Positions 42,002 through 50,827 of a DNA stretch of 64,000 nt are shown here, piece by piece. The stretch's first letter is position 1. Each line of letters starts with the position of its first letter. This DNA is from Streptomyces echinatus. GTDB lineage: Bacteria > Actinomycetota > Actinomycetes > Streptomycetales > Streptomycetaceae. The stretch spans positions 62,001 through 126,000 of the forward strand of contig NZ_JACHJK010000017.1 of assembly GCF_014203595.1 (NCBI RefSeq), given 5' to 3'. The translations under genes were made by a program, and so were the position numbers. The notes beneath the pieces are model-generated. The model worked only from the letters and a program-made list of their open reading frames with translations, had not been told where the DNA came from and made no database searches.

Positions 42002-43174
42002 ATGTCCGTCCGCGACCCGCAGCCGGTGGAGCGTCAACTGCCGACGGAAGAGGCGAGGGATCTGCTCGCCCTCGTCCGGGAGATCGCCCAGCGCGAGATC
42101 GCGCCGAGGGCCGCGGAGGAGGAGGACGCGGGACGCTTCCCGCGCGAGATCTTCACCCTGCTCTCCGAGTCAGGCCTGCTGGGCCTGCCGTACGCCGCCG
42201 AGTACGGCGGCGGCGACCAGCCCTACGAGGTCTACCTCCAGGTCCTGGAGGAGCTGGCCGCGGCCCGGCTCACCGTGGGCCTCGGTGTCAGCGTCCACAC
42301 GCTCGCCTCCTACGCGCTCGCCACCCACGGCGCCAAGCAGCAGCAGGTCGAGCACCTGCCCGCCATGCTGGGCGGCGGCCTGCTCGGCGCGTACTGCCTG
42401 TCCGAGCCGTCCTCCGGCTCCGACGCCGCCTCCCTGCGCACCAAGGCCGTCCGGGACGGCGACGAGTGGGTCATCGACGGCACCAAGGCCTGGATCACCC
42501 ACGGCGGCATCGCCGACTTCTACACCGTGATGGCCCGCACCGGCGAGGACGGCCCGCGCGGGATCACCGCCTTCCTCGTGCCCGGTGACGCGCCCGGCCT
42601 CAGCGGTGCGGCGCCCGAGAAGAAGATGGGCATGAAGGGCTCGCCCACCGCACAGGTGCACTTCGACGGCGTCCGCGTCCCGGACGACCGGCGCATCGGG
42701 GAGGAGGGCCAGGGCTTCTCCATCGCCCTGTCGGCGCTCGACTCCGGCCGGCTCGGCATCGCGGCCTGCGCCGTCGGCGTCGCCCAGGCCGCCCTCGACG
42801 AGGCGGTCCGCTATGCCACCGAGCGCCGCCAGTTCGGCCGTCCCGTCGCCGACTTCCAGGGCCTGCGCTTCATGCTCGCCGACATGGCCACCCAGATCGA
42901 GGCGGGCCGCGCGCTGTACCTGGCCGCGGCCCGGCTGAGGGACGCCGGCCGGCCGTTCGCCAAGCAGGCCGCCATGGCCAAGCTGCACTGCACCGACACG
43001 GCCATGAAGGTCACCACCGACGCGGTGCAGATACTGGGCGGCTACGGCTACACCGCAGACTTCCCGGCCGAACGCTACATGCGCGAGGCCAAGGTCCTGC
43101 AGATCGTCGAGGGCACCAACCAGATCCAGCGGATGGTCATCGCCCGTCACGTGGCGGGGCCAGAAGGTCGCTGA
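42002..43174 (+). CDS. Acyl-CoA dehydrogenase
   Basis: A 390-residue flavoenzyme with the three-domain ACAD layout. 'AYCLSEPSSGSDAASLRTKA' is the first family signature (FAD/substrate region), 'QFGRPVADFQGLRFMLADMA' the middle, and 'QILGGYGYTADFPAERYMRE' the second signature. The catalytic base Glu is probably in 'VEGTNQIQRMVIARH'. It oxidises acyl-CoA to enoyl-CoA in fatty-acid or branched-chain catabolism. Its 3' end overlaps a small convergent gene. Confidence 0.93.
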   Translation: MSVRDPQPVERQLPTEEARDLLALVREIAQREIAPRAAEEEDAGRFPREIFTLLSESGLLGLPYAAEYGGGDQPYEVYLQVLEELAAARLTVGLGVSVHTLASYALATHGAKQQQVEHLPAMLGGGLLGAYCLSEPSSGSDAASLRTKAVRDGDEWVIDGTKAWITHGGIADFYTVMARTGEDGPRGITAFLVPGDAPGLSGAAPEKKMGMKGSPTAQVHFDGVRVPDDRRIGEEGQGFSIALSALDSGRLGIAACAVGVAQAALDEAVRYATERRQFGRPVADFQGLRFMLADMATQIEAGRALYLAAARLRDAGRPFAKQAAMAKLHCTDTAMKVTTDAVQILGGYGYTADFPAERYMREAKVLQIVEGTNQIQRMVIARHVAGPEGR

Positions 43175-43379
43175 ACTGGCCCGTCAGGACCGTCGGGGCC
43201 GCCAGCCTGCTCCACTCCGGGTCGTGGCGGCCCGGCAGGGTGCGCCCCCGGTCGGCCCAGACCCGCATGAGGTCGCGGTAGATCGGCGGATCCTGCGGCG
43301 CGGGCGGCGGAACCGATTCTGCCGGGCGCGGCACGAAGATACGGCGCTGACGCCCGGTCGCCGGGTACGTGGGGGTCAT
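43137..43379 (-). CDS. Small hypothetical protein
   Basis: An 80-residue frame with strong G/C third-position bias and plausible composition ('RIFVPRPAESVPPPAPQDPP', 'YRDLMRVWADRGRTLPGRHD', 'EWSRLAAPTVLTGQFS'). No domain is recognised and no hydrophobic segment is present. It overlaps the acyl-CoA dehydrogenase end by 38 nt and has no clear ribosome site at ATG 43379. I think it is real because of the codon pattern. Confidence 0.5.
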   Translation of the reverse strand: MTPTYPATGRQRRIFVPRPAESVPPPAPQDPPIYRDLMRVWADRGRTLPGRHDPEWSRLAAPTVLTGQFSDLLAPPRDGR

Positions 43380-43471
43380 ACCTGGGCAACGCGGCGACGT
43401 CCGGACAGGTCACCCCCCGATGGAATCGAGCGTCAGTCCACACCCGTCCGGTTCGCCCTCTGGCCTCCTCC

Positions 43472-43498
43472 GGAGAGCTGACGTACCGTCAGCTCTCC
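43472..43498. promoter_or_regulatory. Long palindrome directly upstream of DUF7064-like gene
   Basis: GGAGAGCTGACG (43472-43483), spacer TAC, and CGTCAGCTCTCC (43487-43498) form a perfect 12-bp inverted repeat with 3-nt spacer. The core TGACGTACCGTCA resembles TetR-type operators. It ends 18 nt before GTG 43517, so a bound repressor would block initiation. No cognate regulator gene lies adjacent. Confidence 0.7.
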
Positions 43499-43516
43499 AT
43501 CGCCCAGGGGGTGTCC

Positions 43517-44617
43517 GTGGCCGACGACCGTCCCGTACCGCTCGACGAGTACCCCGTGCACCAGGTGCCGCTCTCCATGAAGCATGTGGCGACCGGTGAC
43601 CGGAACGCCTACGACCGCTGCATCTTCCACGTCCTGGACCACGAGGGCCGCGCACTGCTCATCCTCGGCCTCGGCGTCTACCCGAACCTGGGCGTGATCG
43701 ACGCCTACGCCACCCTCCGCGCCGGGGACACCCTGCACGCCGTGCGCGCCTCGGACGCCCTCGGTGAGGACCGGATGCGGCTCGCCGTCGGACCGCTGCG
43801 CATCGAGGTCACCCGGCCGCTCGAGAAGCTGCGCCTGATCTGCGAGGACGAGCAGCTGTCCTACGACCTCACCTGGACCGCCGCCTTCCCCGCCCTCTGG
43901 GAGCCGCACCACCTCCAGCGCCGGGGCGACCGGCTCACCCTGGAGGGGCGCCGCTTCGTCCAGGCCGGCACGGCGGAGGGCGTGATCCACGCCGGGGGAG
44001 CGGAGTTCCGGGTCACCGCCGACGACTGGACCGGCACCCGGGACCGCAGCTGGGGCGTGCGGCCGATACCAGGCGAGGACGGAGGCCGGCTCGCCGCCGA
44101 CCACCCCGCCGAGGGCTTCCACTGGATCTGGTGCCCGGTCCGCTTCGGCGACCGCTTCCTGATGGTCATCACCCAGGAGGACGCCGACGGCCACCGCTCC
44201 CTGAACGACGCCACCCTCGTCCGCCCCGGCCACCGCGACCGTCAACTGGGCTGGCCGCAGGCCGAGATCGGCTACCGCTCCGGCACCCGCCATCCAGAAC
44301 GGGCGGTCGTCCACCTCGGCGACGCCCGCACACCGCGGAGGCTGGACGTCGAGATCCTCGCCTCCTCGCCGCTCGCGCTCGGCGCGGGCTACCCGCCGGC
44401 GGACGACTGGCAGCACGGCACCTGGCGCGGGCCCGGCTGGACCGACCGCCGCGCCTACGACATGAACCTGCCCCACCCTCTGGCCGGCTACGGCGTCACC
44501 GACCACTCCGCCCGCTTCCGGTTCGACGGGCGGACGGGGTACGGCATCTTCGAGCACGGCTCGTTCGGCCGGCACGACCCGAGCGGCTTCACCGGCTTCG
44601 ACTCGGTCGCGCCCTGA
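43517..44617 (+). CDS. DUF7064/DUF7065-like protein
   Basis: A 366-residue soluble protein with beta-rich repeats: 'HVLDHEGRALLILGLGVYPN', 'DDWTGTRDRSWGVRP' (the characteristic block) and 'EGFHWIWCPVRFGDRFLMVI'. I recall this as DUF7064/7065, related in fold to lipocalin-like or AttH proteins and often near acyl-CoA or steroid genes. No signal peptide. GTG 43517 has AGGGGG 6 nt upstream; GTG 43511 is an alternative. Followed 11 nt later by the phosphotransferase. Function unknown. Confidence 0.8.
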   Translation: MADDRPVPLDEYPVHQVPLSMKHVATGDRNAYDRCIFHVLDHEGRALLILGLGVYPNLGVIDAYATLRAGDTLHAVRASDALGEDRMRLAVGPLRIEVTRPLEKLRLICEDEQLSYDLTWTAAFPALWEPHHLQRRGDRLTLEGRRFVQAGTAEGVIHAGGAEFRVTADDWTGTRDRSWGVRPIPGEDGGRLAADHPAEGFHWIWCPVRFGDRFLMVITQEDADGHRSLNDATLVRPGHRDRQLGWPQAEIGYRSGTRHPERAVVHLGDARTPRRLDVEILASSPLALGAGYPPADDWQHGTWRGPGWTDRRAYDMNLPHPLAGYGVTDHSARFRFDGRTGYGIFEHGSFGRHDPSGFTGFDSVAP

Positions 44618-44628
44618 GGGAGGACGAG

Positions 44629-45726
44629 ATGACCACGGCCCCGCGTCCCCGCACCAGCACCCGGGACCCCGAGGAGCTGACCCGGCGCCTCACCGCCTGG
44701 CTGGGCGCCCGGCTGCCCGGCGCCGAGGCGGCCGGCGTCACCGTACCGGCCTCCAACGGCATGTCCAGCGAGACCCTGCTGTTCGACATCGACCATCCCC
44801 GGCCGCCCGTCGCCTCCTGCGCGTTGCGGCTGGCGGCGGACCCGGCCGCGTACACCGTCTTCCCCGAGTACGACATGGCCCGGCAGTACCGCACCCTGGA
44901 GCTCGTCGCCGGGCACACGGACGTGCCCGTGCCCCGGACGCTGTGGCTGGAGGAGGACCCCGGCCCGCTCGGGGCGCCGTTCCTCGTCATGGAGCGGGTC
45001 GCCGGCCGCGTGCCGCCGGACGTCATGCCGTACACCTACGAGGGCAGCTGGCTGCACGCGGCGAGCGACGCCGAACGCGAGCACCTGGAGGCGGCCACGG
45101 TCGGGTTGCTCGCCCGGCTGCACGACCAACTCCCGGCCTCCGAGGCCGGGTTCCTCGCCCTGCCGGGTGAGGGGGACGCACTGCGCCGGCATGTGACGGC
45201 CCAACGCGCCTACTACGCCTGGGTGATCGACGGTCTCGCCCCCTCCCCCCTCATCGAGGCCGCGTTCGACCGGCTGGAGCGGCTGTGGCCGCGTGAACCC
45301 GGGGAACCCGTCCTCACCTGGGGAGACGCCCGCATCGGGAACGTGGTCTACGACGGCTTCGAGCCCGTCGCCGTACTGGACTGGGAGATGGCGGCGCTCG
45401 CCCCGCGCGAGGTGGACCTCGGCTGGACGATCTACCTGCACCGGTTCTTCCAGGACCTCACGACCGGCTCCGGCCAGCGGGGGCTGCCCGGCTTCCTGCG
45501 CCGCGACCGCGTCGAGGCCCGCTATGCGCGCCTGACCGGTCACACCCCGCGGGACATGGACTTCTACACCCTGTACGCCGCCCTGCGGCACGCGATCGTC
45601 ATGCTGCGCATCGCCTACCGTCAGGCGTACTTCGGGGAGGTCGCCGTCCCGCGGGATCCGGACACGCTGATCCTGCACCACGGCAGTCTGCGCGCCATGG
45701 TGCAGGGCACGTACTGGGAGGGGTGA
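44629..45726 (+). CDS. APH-like phosphotransferase (ACAD10-type)
   Basis: A 365-residue kinase-like protein: 'LEEDPGPLGAPFLVMERVAG' (hinge), the Brenner-like catalytic loop 'LTWGDARIGNVVYDGFEPVA' (Asp and Asn), and 'VLDWEMAALAPREVDLGWTI' (metal-binding Asp). This pattern occurs in aminoglycoside-phosphotransferase-like enzymes fused or linked to acyl-CoA dehydrogenases. It is in an operon with the DUF7064-like gene. Substrate unknown, possibly a hydroxyacyl-CoA or sterol intermediate. Confidence 0.88.
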   Translation: MTTAPRPRTSTRDPEELTRRLTAWLGARLPGAEAAGVTVPASNGMSSETLLFDIDHPRPPVASCALRLAADPAAYTVFPEYDMARQYRTLELVAGHTDVPVPRTLWLEEDPGPLGAPFLVMERVAGRVPPDVMPYTYEGSWLHAASDAEREHLEAATVGLLARLHDQLPASEAGFLALPGEGDALRRHVTAQRAYYAWVIDGLAPSPLIEAAFDRLERLWPREPGEPVLTWGDARIGNVVYDGFEPVAVLDWEMAALAPREVDLGWTIYLHRFFQDLTTGSGQRGLPGFLRRDRVEARYARLTGHTPRDMDFYTLYAALRHAIVMLRIAYRQAYFGEVAVPRDPDTLILHHGSLRAMVQGTYWEG

Positions 45727-45732
45727 GGCGGC

Positions 45733-46167
45733 TCAGGCGGCCTGGCCGCGCATCGACGGCACCCGCATCGGGCGCGAGCCCGGGCCGCCGACGTGCGAGA
45801 AGGGCTGCGTCCGCCAGTCCAGACCCTGGGGGAGCGTCAGCAGCAGGGCCGTGTCCTGCTCCTGCGGCTCGACGGACTCGTCCGCGGGGCGGGCGTCGGA
45901 CGCCGAACGGCCCGTACCCGCGCACACCGTGAGCCCGAACGGGTTCCACGGCGAGGCGCACAGCGCGTGTTCCGGCAGGGACTCCTCGTCCGCCAGCAGC
46001 GCGATCGGCTGCGCGCAGTCCGGGCAGATCACCCGGTACATCTCGAAGGTGTCGAAGGCGTCCAGTTCGTCCTCGAAGGCGTCGGGTTCGACGCCCTCCG
46101 GCTCGGGCTCCGCGACCTGCTGCTGCCGTGTGGACGCGGATCGACCAGGGCGATGGGTGTTCTGCAT
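45733..46167 (-). CDS. Hypothetical Cys-containing protein
   Basis: A 144-residue protein. A polar, acidic N-terminus leads into 'YRVICPDCAQPIALLADEES', with a CPxC pair and later Cys (in 'HALCASPWNPFGLTVCAGTG'), which could bind zinc. The C-terminus is low-complexity. ATG 46165-46167 has GGGGAG upstream. It is divergent from the Lrp gene at 46402. No function can be assigned. Confidence 0.75.
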   Translation of the reverse strand: MQNTHRPGRSASTRQQQVAEPEPEGVEPDAFEDELDAFDTFEMYRVICPDCAQPIALLADEESLPEHALCASPWNPFGLTVCAGTGRSASDARPADESVEPQEQDTALLLTLPQGLDWRTQPFSHVGGPGSRPMRVPSMRGQAA

Positions 46168-46401
46168 GGGTTTCTCCCCCTATGGATGGGCCGAGAAGGC
46201 GCTGCGGCCTCGACCACAGCAAGCACTTCCCGTCCGCCCTCGGTGGTAATCACGAACGCATCACGGAGCCCGTCCCAGTCGTGTGGTGTTCATCACATGT
46301 CGTCCGCACGTGCCCGTCCCCGAGCCTTTTCCGCCGAACGCGGAGTGACCTGGGCCTCTCAGGTATCCGGAGAGATCAAGCGCACTGTAGGTTTTGGCGA
46401 C

Positions 46402-46842
46402 ATGGAGGAGCTGGACCGTCAAATCGTGCAGCTGCTCGTCAAGGACGGGCGGATGAGCTACACAGACCTGGGCAAGGCCACGGGCCTGTCCACGTCGGCC
46501 GTGCACCAGCGGGTGCGCCGGCTGGAACAGCGTGGCGTCATCCGCGGCTATGCCGCGGTGGTCGACCCCGAGGCCGTCGGGCTGCCCCTGACCGCGTTCA
46601 TCTCGGTGAAGCCGTTCGACCCCAGCGCTCCCGACGACATCGCGGACCGCCTCGCCGGCGTCCCCGAGATCGAGGCCTGCCACAGCGTGGCCGGCGACGA
46701 GAACTACATCCTCAAGGTGCGCGTGTCCACACCGCACGAACTGGAGGAACTGCTGGCCCGGCTGCGCGGCCTGGCGGGCGTGTCGACACGGACGACGGTG
46801 GTGCTGTCGACACCGTACGAGGCCCGCCCCCCGAAAATCTGA
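46402..46842 (+). CDS. Lrp/AsnC-family transcriptional regulator
   Basis: A 146-residue regulator: N-terminal helix-turn-helix (about 1-60; 'LDRQIVQLLVKDGRMSYTDL', 'STSAVHQRVRRLEQRGVIRG') and RAM domain with 'ACHSVAGDENYILKVRVSTP'. No ribosome site precedes ATG 46402, but TAGGTT at 46388-46393 could be a -10 box 8 nt upstream, consistent with leaderless translation. Likely senses an amino acid. Targets could include the divergent gene at 46167 or the downstream amidohydrolase. Confidence 0.9.
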   Translation: MEELDRQIVQLLVKDGRMSYTDLGKATGLSTSAVHQRVRRLEQRGVIRGYAAVVDPEAVGLPLTAFISVKPFDPSAPDDIADRLAGVPEIEACHSVAGDENYILKVRVSTPHELEELLARLRGLAGVSTRTTVVLSTPYEARPPKI

Positions 46843-47001
46843 CGACGGCCCCACCTGCCCCGCCCCACCACCGCACCGTCCCGTCACTTCACCGCCCCGT
46901 GGCTCCGCCGTGCCGTTGCTCCGGTGTCCCGCCCTGCCGGGTGCCTGCCCGCGCGCGCCCCTGGTGCGGTGCCGTGTGGACGGCGAGAGAGACTGTCGGT
47001 C

Positions 47002-48609
47002 ATGAGCAACCGCACCGCCGAGCCCGCCAAGACCGTCCTCCTGCGCCGCGGCGAGGTGCACAGCCCCGCCGACCCCTTCGCCACCGCGATGGTCGTGGAG
47101 CACGGCCAGGTCGCCTGGGTCGGCTCCGAGGGCGCCGCCGACGCCTTCGCCGACGGCGTGGACGAGGTGGTCGACCTCGACGGCGCCCTGGTCACCCCGG
47201 CCTTCACCGACGCCCATGTGCACACCACCGCCACGGGCCTGGCCCTGACCGGCCTCGACCTCTCCGGCACCCCCTCCCTGGAGACGGCCCTCGCGCGGAT
47301 CCGCGAGTTCGCTGCCGCCCGCCCCGGCGACCGGGTGCTGCTGGGCCACGGCTGGGACGCCGCCCGCTGGCCCGGCGGCCGGCCGCCGACCCGCGCGGAA
47401 CTGGACGAGGCCACCGGCGGACGCCCCCTGTACCTGTCCCGCATCGACGTGCACTCCGCGGTCGTCACCACGGCCCTGCTGGACATGGTCCCCGGTGACG
47501 TCCCCCGCGAGGACGCCCCGCTCACCCGGGACGCCCACCACGTCGTCCGCGAGACCGCCCTCGCGGCCATCACCCCCGCCCAGCGCGCCGAGGCCCAGCG
47601 CACCGCCCTGGCCCACGCCGCCTCCCTCGGTATCGGCACCGTTCACGAGTGCGGCGGCCCGCAGATCTCCTCCGAGGACGACTTCACGGCCCTGCTGCGG
47701 CTCGCCGCCGGGACACCGGGGCCGCGCGTGGTCGGCTACTGGGCCGAGCAGGACACCGAGAAGGCACGCGAGCTGGGCGCGGTCGGCGCCGCGGGCGATC
47801 TCTTCGCCGACGGCGCCCTCGGCTCGCACACCGCCTGCCTGCACGAGCCCTACGCCGACGCCGGCCACACCGGCACCGCCTACCTGGACGCCGACGCCGT
47901 CGCCGCCCATGTGGTGGCCTGCACCGAGGCGGGTCTGCAGGCCGGCTTCCACGCCATCGGCGACGCCGCCGTGTCCGCCGTGGCCGAGGGCGTGCGCGCC
48001 GCCGCCGAGAAGCTGGGCCTCGCCCGCATCCGCGCCGCCCGGCACCGCGTCGAGCACGCCGAGATGCTCACCCCCGAAACCGTCGCCGCATTCGCCGAGC
48101 TGGGCCTGATCGCCTCCGTCCAGCCCGCCTTCGACGCGCTGTGGGGCGGCGAGGACGGCATGTACGCCCGGCGTCTGGGCGCTGAGCGGGCCCGCACCCT
48201 CAACCCGTACGCCGCCCTGCTCCGCGCCGGCGTGCCGCTCGCATTCGGCTCCGACAGTCCGGTCACCCCGCTCGATCCGTGGGGCACCGTCCGTGCCGCC
48301 GCCTTCCACCACACGCCGGAGCACCGCATCTCCGTCCGTGCCGCGTTCACCGCGCACACCCGCGGCGGCTGGCGGGCCGTCGGCCGTGACGACGCGGGCG
48401 TCCTGGCCCCGGGCGCGCCCGCCGACTACGCCGTCTGGCGGACGGACGAGCTGGTGGTGCAGGCCCCCGACGACCGGGTGGCCCGCTGGTCCACCGACCC
48501 GCGCTCGGGCACCCCCGGCCTGCCCGATCTCTCCCCGGGCCGTGACCTGCCGGTCTGTCTGCGGACCGTGGTGGGCGGACGGACGGTGTTCGTACGGCCG
48601 GGCGAGTGA
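47002..48609 (+). CDS. Amidohydrolase family protein (YtcJ-like)
   Basis: A 535-residue metal-dependent hydrolase with 'VTPAFTDAHVHTTATGLALT' (HxH metal site), 'GIGTVHECGG', 'GFHAIGDAAVSAVAEG', 'RHRVEHAEMLTP' and 'LAFGSDSPVTPLDPW' (Asp ligand). It has the YtcJ/NfdA-like (imidazolonepropionase-like) layout. Substrates for this group are N-substituted amides or formamides, but cannot be predicted here. ATG 47002 follows GAGAGAG. Cytoplasmic. Confidence 0.88.
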   Translation: MSNRTAEPAKTVLLRRGEVHSPADPFATAMVVEHGQVAWVGSEGAADAFADGVDEVVDLDGALVTPAFTDAHVHTTATGLALTGLDLSGTPSLETALARIREFAAARPGDRVLLGHGWDAARWPGGRPPTRAELDEATGGRPLYLSRIDVHSAVVTTALLDMVPGDVPREDAPLTRDAHHVVRETALAAITPAQRAEAQRTALAHAASLGIGTVHECGGPQISSEDDFTALLRLAAGTPGPRVVGYWAEQDTEKARELGAVGAAGDLFADGALGSHTACLHEPYADAGHTGTAYLDADAVAAHVVACTEAGLQAGFHAIGDAAVSAVAEGVRAAAEKLGLARIRAARHRVEHAEMLTPETVAAFAELGLIASVQPAFDALWGGEDGMYARRLGAERARTLNPYAALLRAGVPLAFGSDSPVTPLDPWGTVRAAAFHHTPEHRISVRAAFTAHTRGGWRAVGRDDAGVLAPGAPADYAVWRTDELVVQAPDDRVARWSTDPRSGTPGLPDLSPGRDLPVCLRTVVGGRTVFVRPGE

Positions 48610-49166
48610 TCTCCCGGGGCGGCGCGGCGGCGGGCCGCCGCCGCGGCCCCGCCGCCCGACCTGCGCATCCTCCGCACGGCCCGCCGTGCCGGCGCTGCCC
48701 CAGCAGGTCGGAGGGCTGTTGACAGTCGGCGGCCGGGGGCCGGTAGGTTCGTCCGAGTCCACCACCGGACGCCCGACCGGGGAGCGTTCAGACGGCTCGT
48801 CGCAGCGCCGCTGGGTCAGGGACGGTGTGCCGCACCGGGCACCGCCACTGGGAGCCAGGCTCAGCGCCCGCGCCGACGAGGGAACGTTCCAGCTGGTCGG
48901 CCAGGTGTGACCCGGGTGGGGCCCGGGCGCTCAGTAGACAACGGCTTTCGGTCGATCCGCAGCCAGCGGGTCCCAGGTCGGCCCGAAGGGCGCCGGGCCC
49001 CCATCCGCCGTGGTGCGAAGATGCCGGGAGTACCGTGGGGACAGCCCGAAAGGCACACTCTTACCCCGCTCTCGGGGATTCGACACCGCCGGACGCGCAC
49101 GATGTCATGTCTTCCCAGGCCGTGCCCACTATGGTGGACCCCTGCGTACAACATGAAGGGGCAGCA
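48610..49166. other. Intergenic region upstream of ppm gene
   Basis: This 557-nt region begins with a G/C hairpin (arms GCGGCGGCGG 48624-48633 and CCGCCGCCGC 48635-48644), a possible terminator for the amidohydrolase. The rest is noncoding by codon pattern; frames continuing upstream of the ppm start have no ribosome site. The promoter for ppm should lie near 49000-49130. Confidence 0.55.
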
Positions 49167-49961
49167 GTGAACGACGGCGACGGGACCCTCGCGGCCAAGG
49201 CCCACGGGAGGCAGTTCGGCCCGCTCGGCACGGCCTTGGTGATCATTCCGACCTACAACGAGGCGGAGAACATCAAGACCATCGTCGGCCGGGTGCGCAG
49301 GGCCGTCCCCGAGGCGCATGTACTGATCGCGGACGACAACAGCCCCGACGGCACCGGCAAGCTCGCCGACGAGCTCGCCGCCGAGGACGACCACATCCAG
49401 GTGCTGCACCGCAAGGGCAAGGAGGGCCTCGGCGCCGCCTACCTCGCGGGCTTCCGCTGGGGCCTGGAGCGGGACTACGGCGTGCTGATCGAGATGGACG
49501 CCGACGGCTCCCACCAGCCCGAGGAACTGCCGCGGCTGCTCACCGCCCTCAAGGGCGCCGACCTGGTCCTGGGTTCCCGCTGGGTGCCCGGCGGCCGCGT
49601 GGTGAACTGGCCGAAGTCCCGCGAGTTCATCTCCCGCGGCGGCAGCCTCTACTCCCGCCTCGCCCTGGACCTGCCGCTGCGCGACATCACCGGCGGCTAC
49701 CGTGCCTTCCGCCGCGAGACGCTGGAGGGCCTGGGCCTCGGTGAGGTCGCCTCGCAGGGCTACTGCTTCCAGGTCGACCTGGCGCGGCGCGCGGTCAAGG
49801 CCGGCTACCACGTCGTCGAGGTGCCGATCACCTTCGTCGAGCGCGAGCTCGGTGACTCCAAGATGAGCAAGAACATCGTCGTCGAGGCGCTGTGGCGGGT
49901 CACCGCCTGGGGCGTGGGCGACCGCGTCGACAAGATCACCGGCAAGGACAAGCACGCCTAG
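49167..49961 (+). CDS. ppm1: Polyprenol monophosphomannose synthase
   Basis: A 264-residue GT2 glycosyltransferase: 'VIIPTYNEAENIKTIVGRVR', the metal-binding 'LIEMDADGSHQPEELP', 'VLGSRWVPGG' and 'ISRGGSLYSRLALDLPLRDI'. It transfers mannose from GDP-mannose to polyprenyl phosphate at the cytoplasmic membrane, supplying the donor for protein O-mannosylation and lipoglycans. It has no C-terminal membrane domain, as in S. coelicolor Ppm1. GTG 49167 has AAGGGG 5 nt upstream; ATG 49107 is a less likely alternative. Confidence 0.92.
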   Translation: MNDGDGTLAAKAHGRQFGPLGTALVIIPTYNEAENIKTIVGRVRRAVPEAHVLIADDNSPDGTGKLADELAAEDDHIQVLHRKGKEGLGAAYLAGFRWGLERDYGVLIEMDADGSHQPEELPRLLTALKGADLVLGSRWVPGGRVVNWPKSREFISRGGSLYSRLALDLPLRDITGGYRAFRRETLEGLGLGEVASQGYCFQVDLARRAVKAGYHVVEVPITFVERELGDSKMSKNIVVEALWRVTAWGVGDRVDKITGKDKHA

Positions 49962-50026
49962 GGCCTCTCGTCCGGACCGGGCCGGGCTCGCGGGCCCCGG
50001 TCCGGCCCGAGCAGGACACGGCACGC

Positions 50027-50098
50027 CCGGCGCACGGCGTCCGGAGCGGGCCGGCGCACGGTGCCAGGAGCAGGCCGGCGCACGGTGCCCGGAGCGGG
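50027..50098. repeat. Three tandem 24-bp units
   Basis: Units CCGGCGCACGG...GAGCGGG at 50027-50050, 50051-50074 and 50075-50098 differ at a few positions; a fourth partial copy follows. Noncoding, between ppm1 and fxsA. Confidence 0.9.
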
Positions 50099-50148
50099 CC
50101 GGTCAGCCCCTTATCCCGCGCTGAGCCGCGCCCAGGCACACTGGGAGC

Positions 50149-50700
50149 ATGACGACTGGCGCTCCCACCTCTCCGTACACCGCCCGCCGCCGGCCCTCAC
50201 GGCTGCGCAGGTACCTGCCGCTGGGCATCGCCGCGTGGCTGGTGCTGGAGATCTGGCTGCTGACCCTGGTCGCGGGCGCCGCGGGCGGCCTCACGGTCTT
50301 CCTTCTGCTCGTCGCGGGCCTCGTGGCCGGCTCCGTGGTGATCAAGCGGGCGGGCCGTCGCGCCTTCCAGAGCCTGAACGAGGCACTGCAGCGGGGCGGC
50401 TCGCCGGAGCGAGGCGGCGGCAACGGCCTGATGATGCTCGGCGGTCTGCTGCTGATGATCCCCGGCCTCGTCTCGGACGCGGCCGGTCTGCTCCTGCTGC
50501 TCCCGCCGGTCCAGAAGGCGGTGAGCCGCTTCGCGGAGAACGCCTTCGACAGGAGCCTTCGCAAGGCCGCTCCGGGGAGCCTGGGCGATGCGTTCCAGCA
50601 GGCCCGCATGCACCGGCCCGACGGCAAGGTGGTCCAGGGCGAGGTCATCCGGGAGGACCGCCCCGAGCCGGGGGAGCAGCGGCCTCCGCTCACCCGCTGA
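50149..50700 (+). CDS. fxsA: FxsA-family membrane protein
   Basis: A 183-residue membrane protein with hydrophobic stretches 'LPLGIAAWLVLEIWLLTLVA', 'LTVFLLLVAGLVAGSVVI' and 'GNGLMMLGGLLLMIPGLVSD', the last being the characteristic FxsA block (GxLLMxPGxxxD). A long polar tail follows. In E. coli FxsA (YjeG) affects phage exclusion; the role in actinobacteria is unknown. Ends at a strong terminator. Confidence 0.9.
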   Translation: MTTGAPTSPYTARRRPSRLRRYLPLGIAAWLVLEIWLLTLVAGAAGGLTVFLLLVAGLVAGSVVIKRAGRRAFQSLNEALQRGGSPERGGGNGLMMLGGLLLMIPGLVSDAAGLLLLLPPVQKAVSRFAENAFDRSLRKAAPGSLGDAFQQARMHRPDGKVVQGEVIREDRPEPGEQRPPLTR

Positions 50701-50767
50701 GTCCGCCGTCCGCGGGGGCCGGGCACGGCCCGCCGGGCCGCTGCCCCAGGGACTCCGGGCAGCACGA

Positions 50768-50807
50768 AACCGCGGGCGCCGTACATCTGCGTACGGCGCC
50801 CGCGGTT
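50768..50807. terminator. Perfect 17-bp stem terminator between fxsA and rbpA
   Basis: Arms 50768-50784 (AACCGCGGGCGCCGTAC) and 50791-50807 pair perfectly over a 6-nt loop. It lies between the convergent fxsA and rbpA genes, so it is bidirectional. Confidence 0.92.
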
Positions 50808-50827
50808 ACTTGTGCTGTATGCGCGCC

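Noticed and set aside
48825..49166. N-terminal extension of the mannose synthase
   Set aside because: No ribosome site is present before the upstream ATG codons, the extra residues do not resemble the family, and GTG 49167 has a good AAGGGG site.
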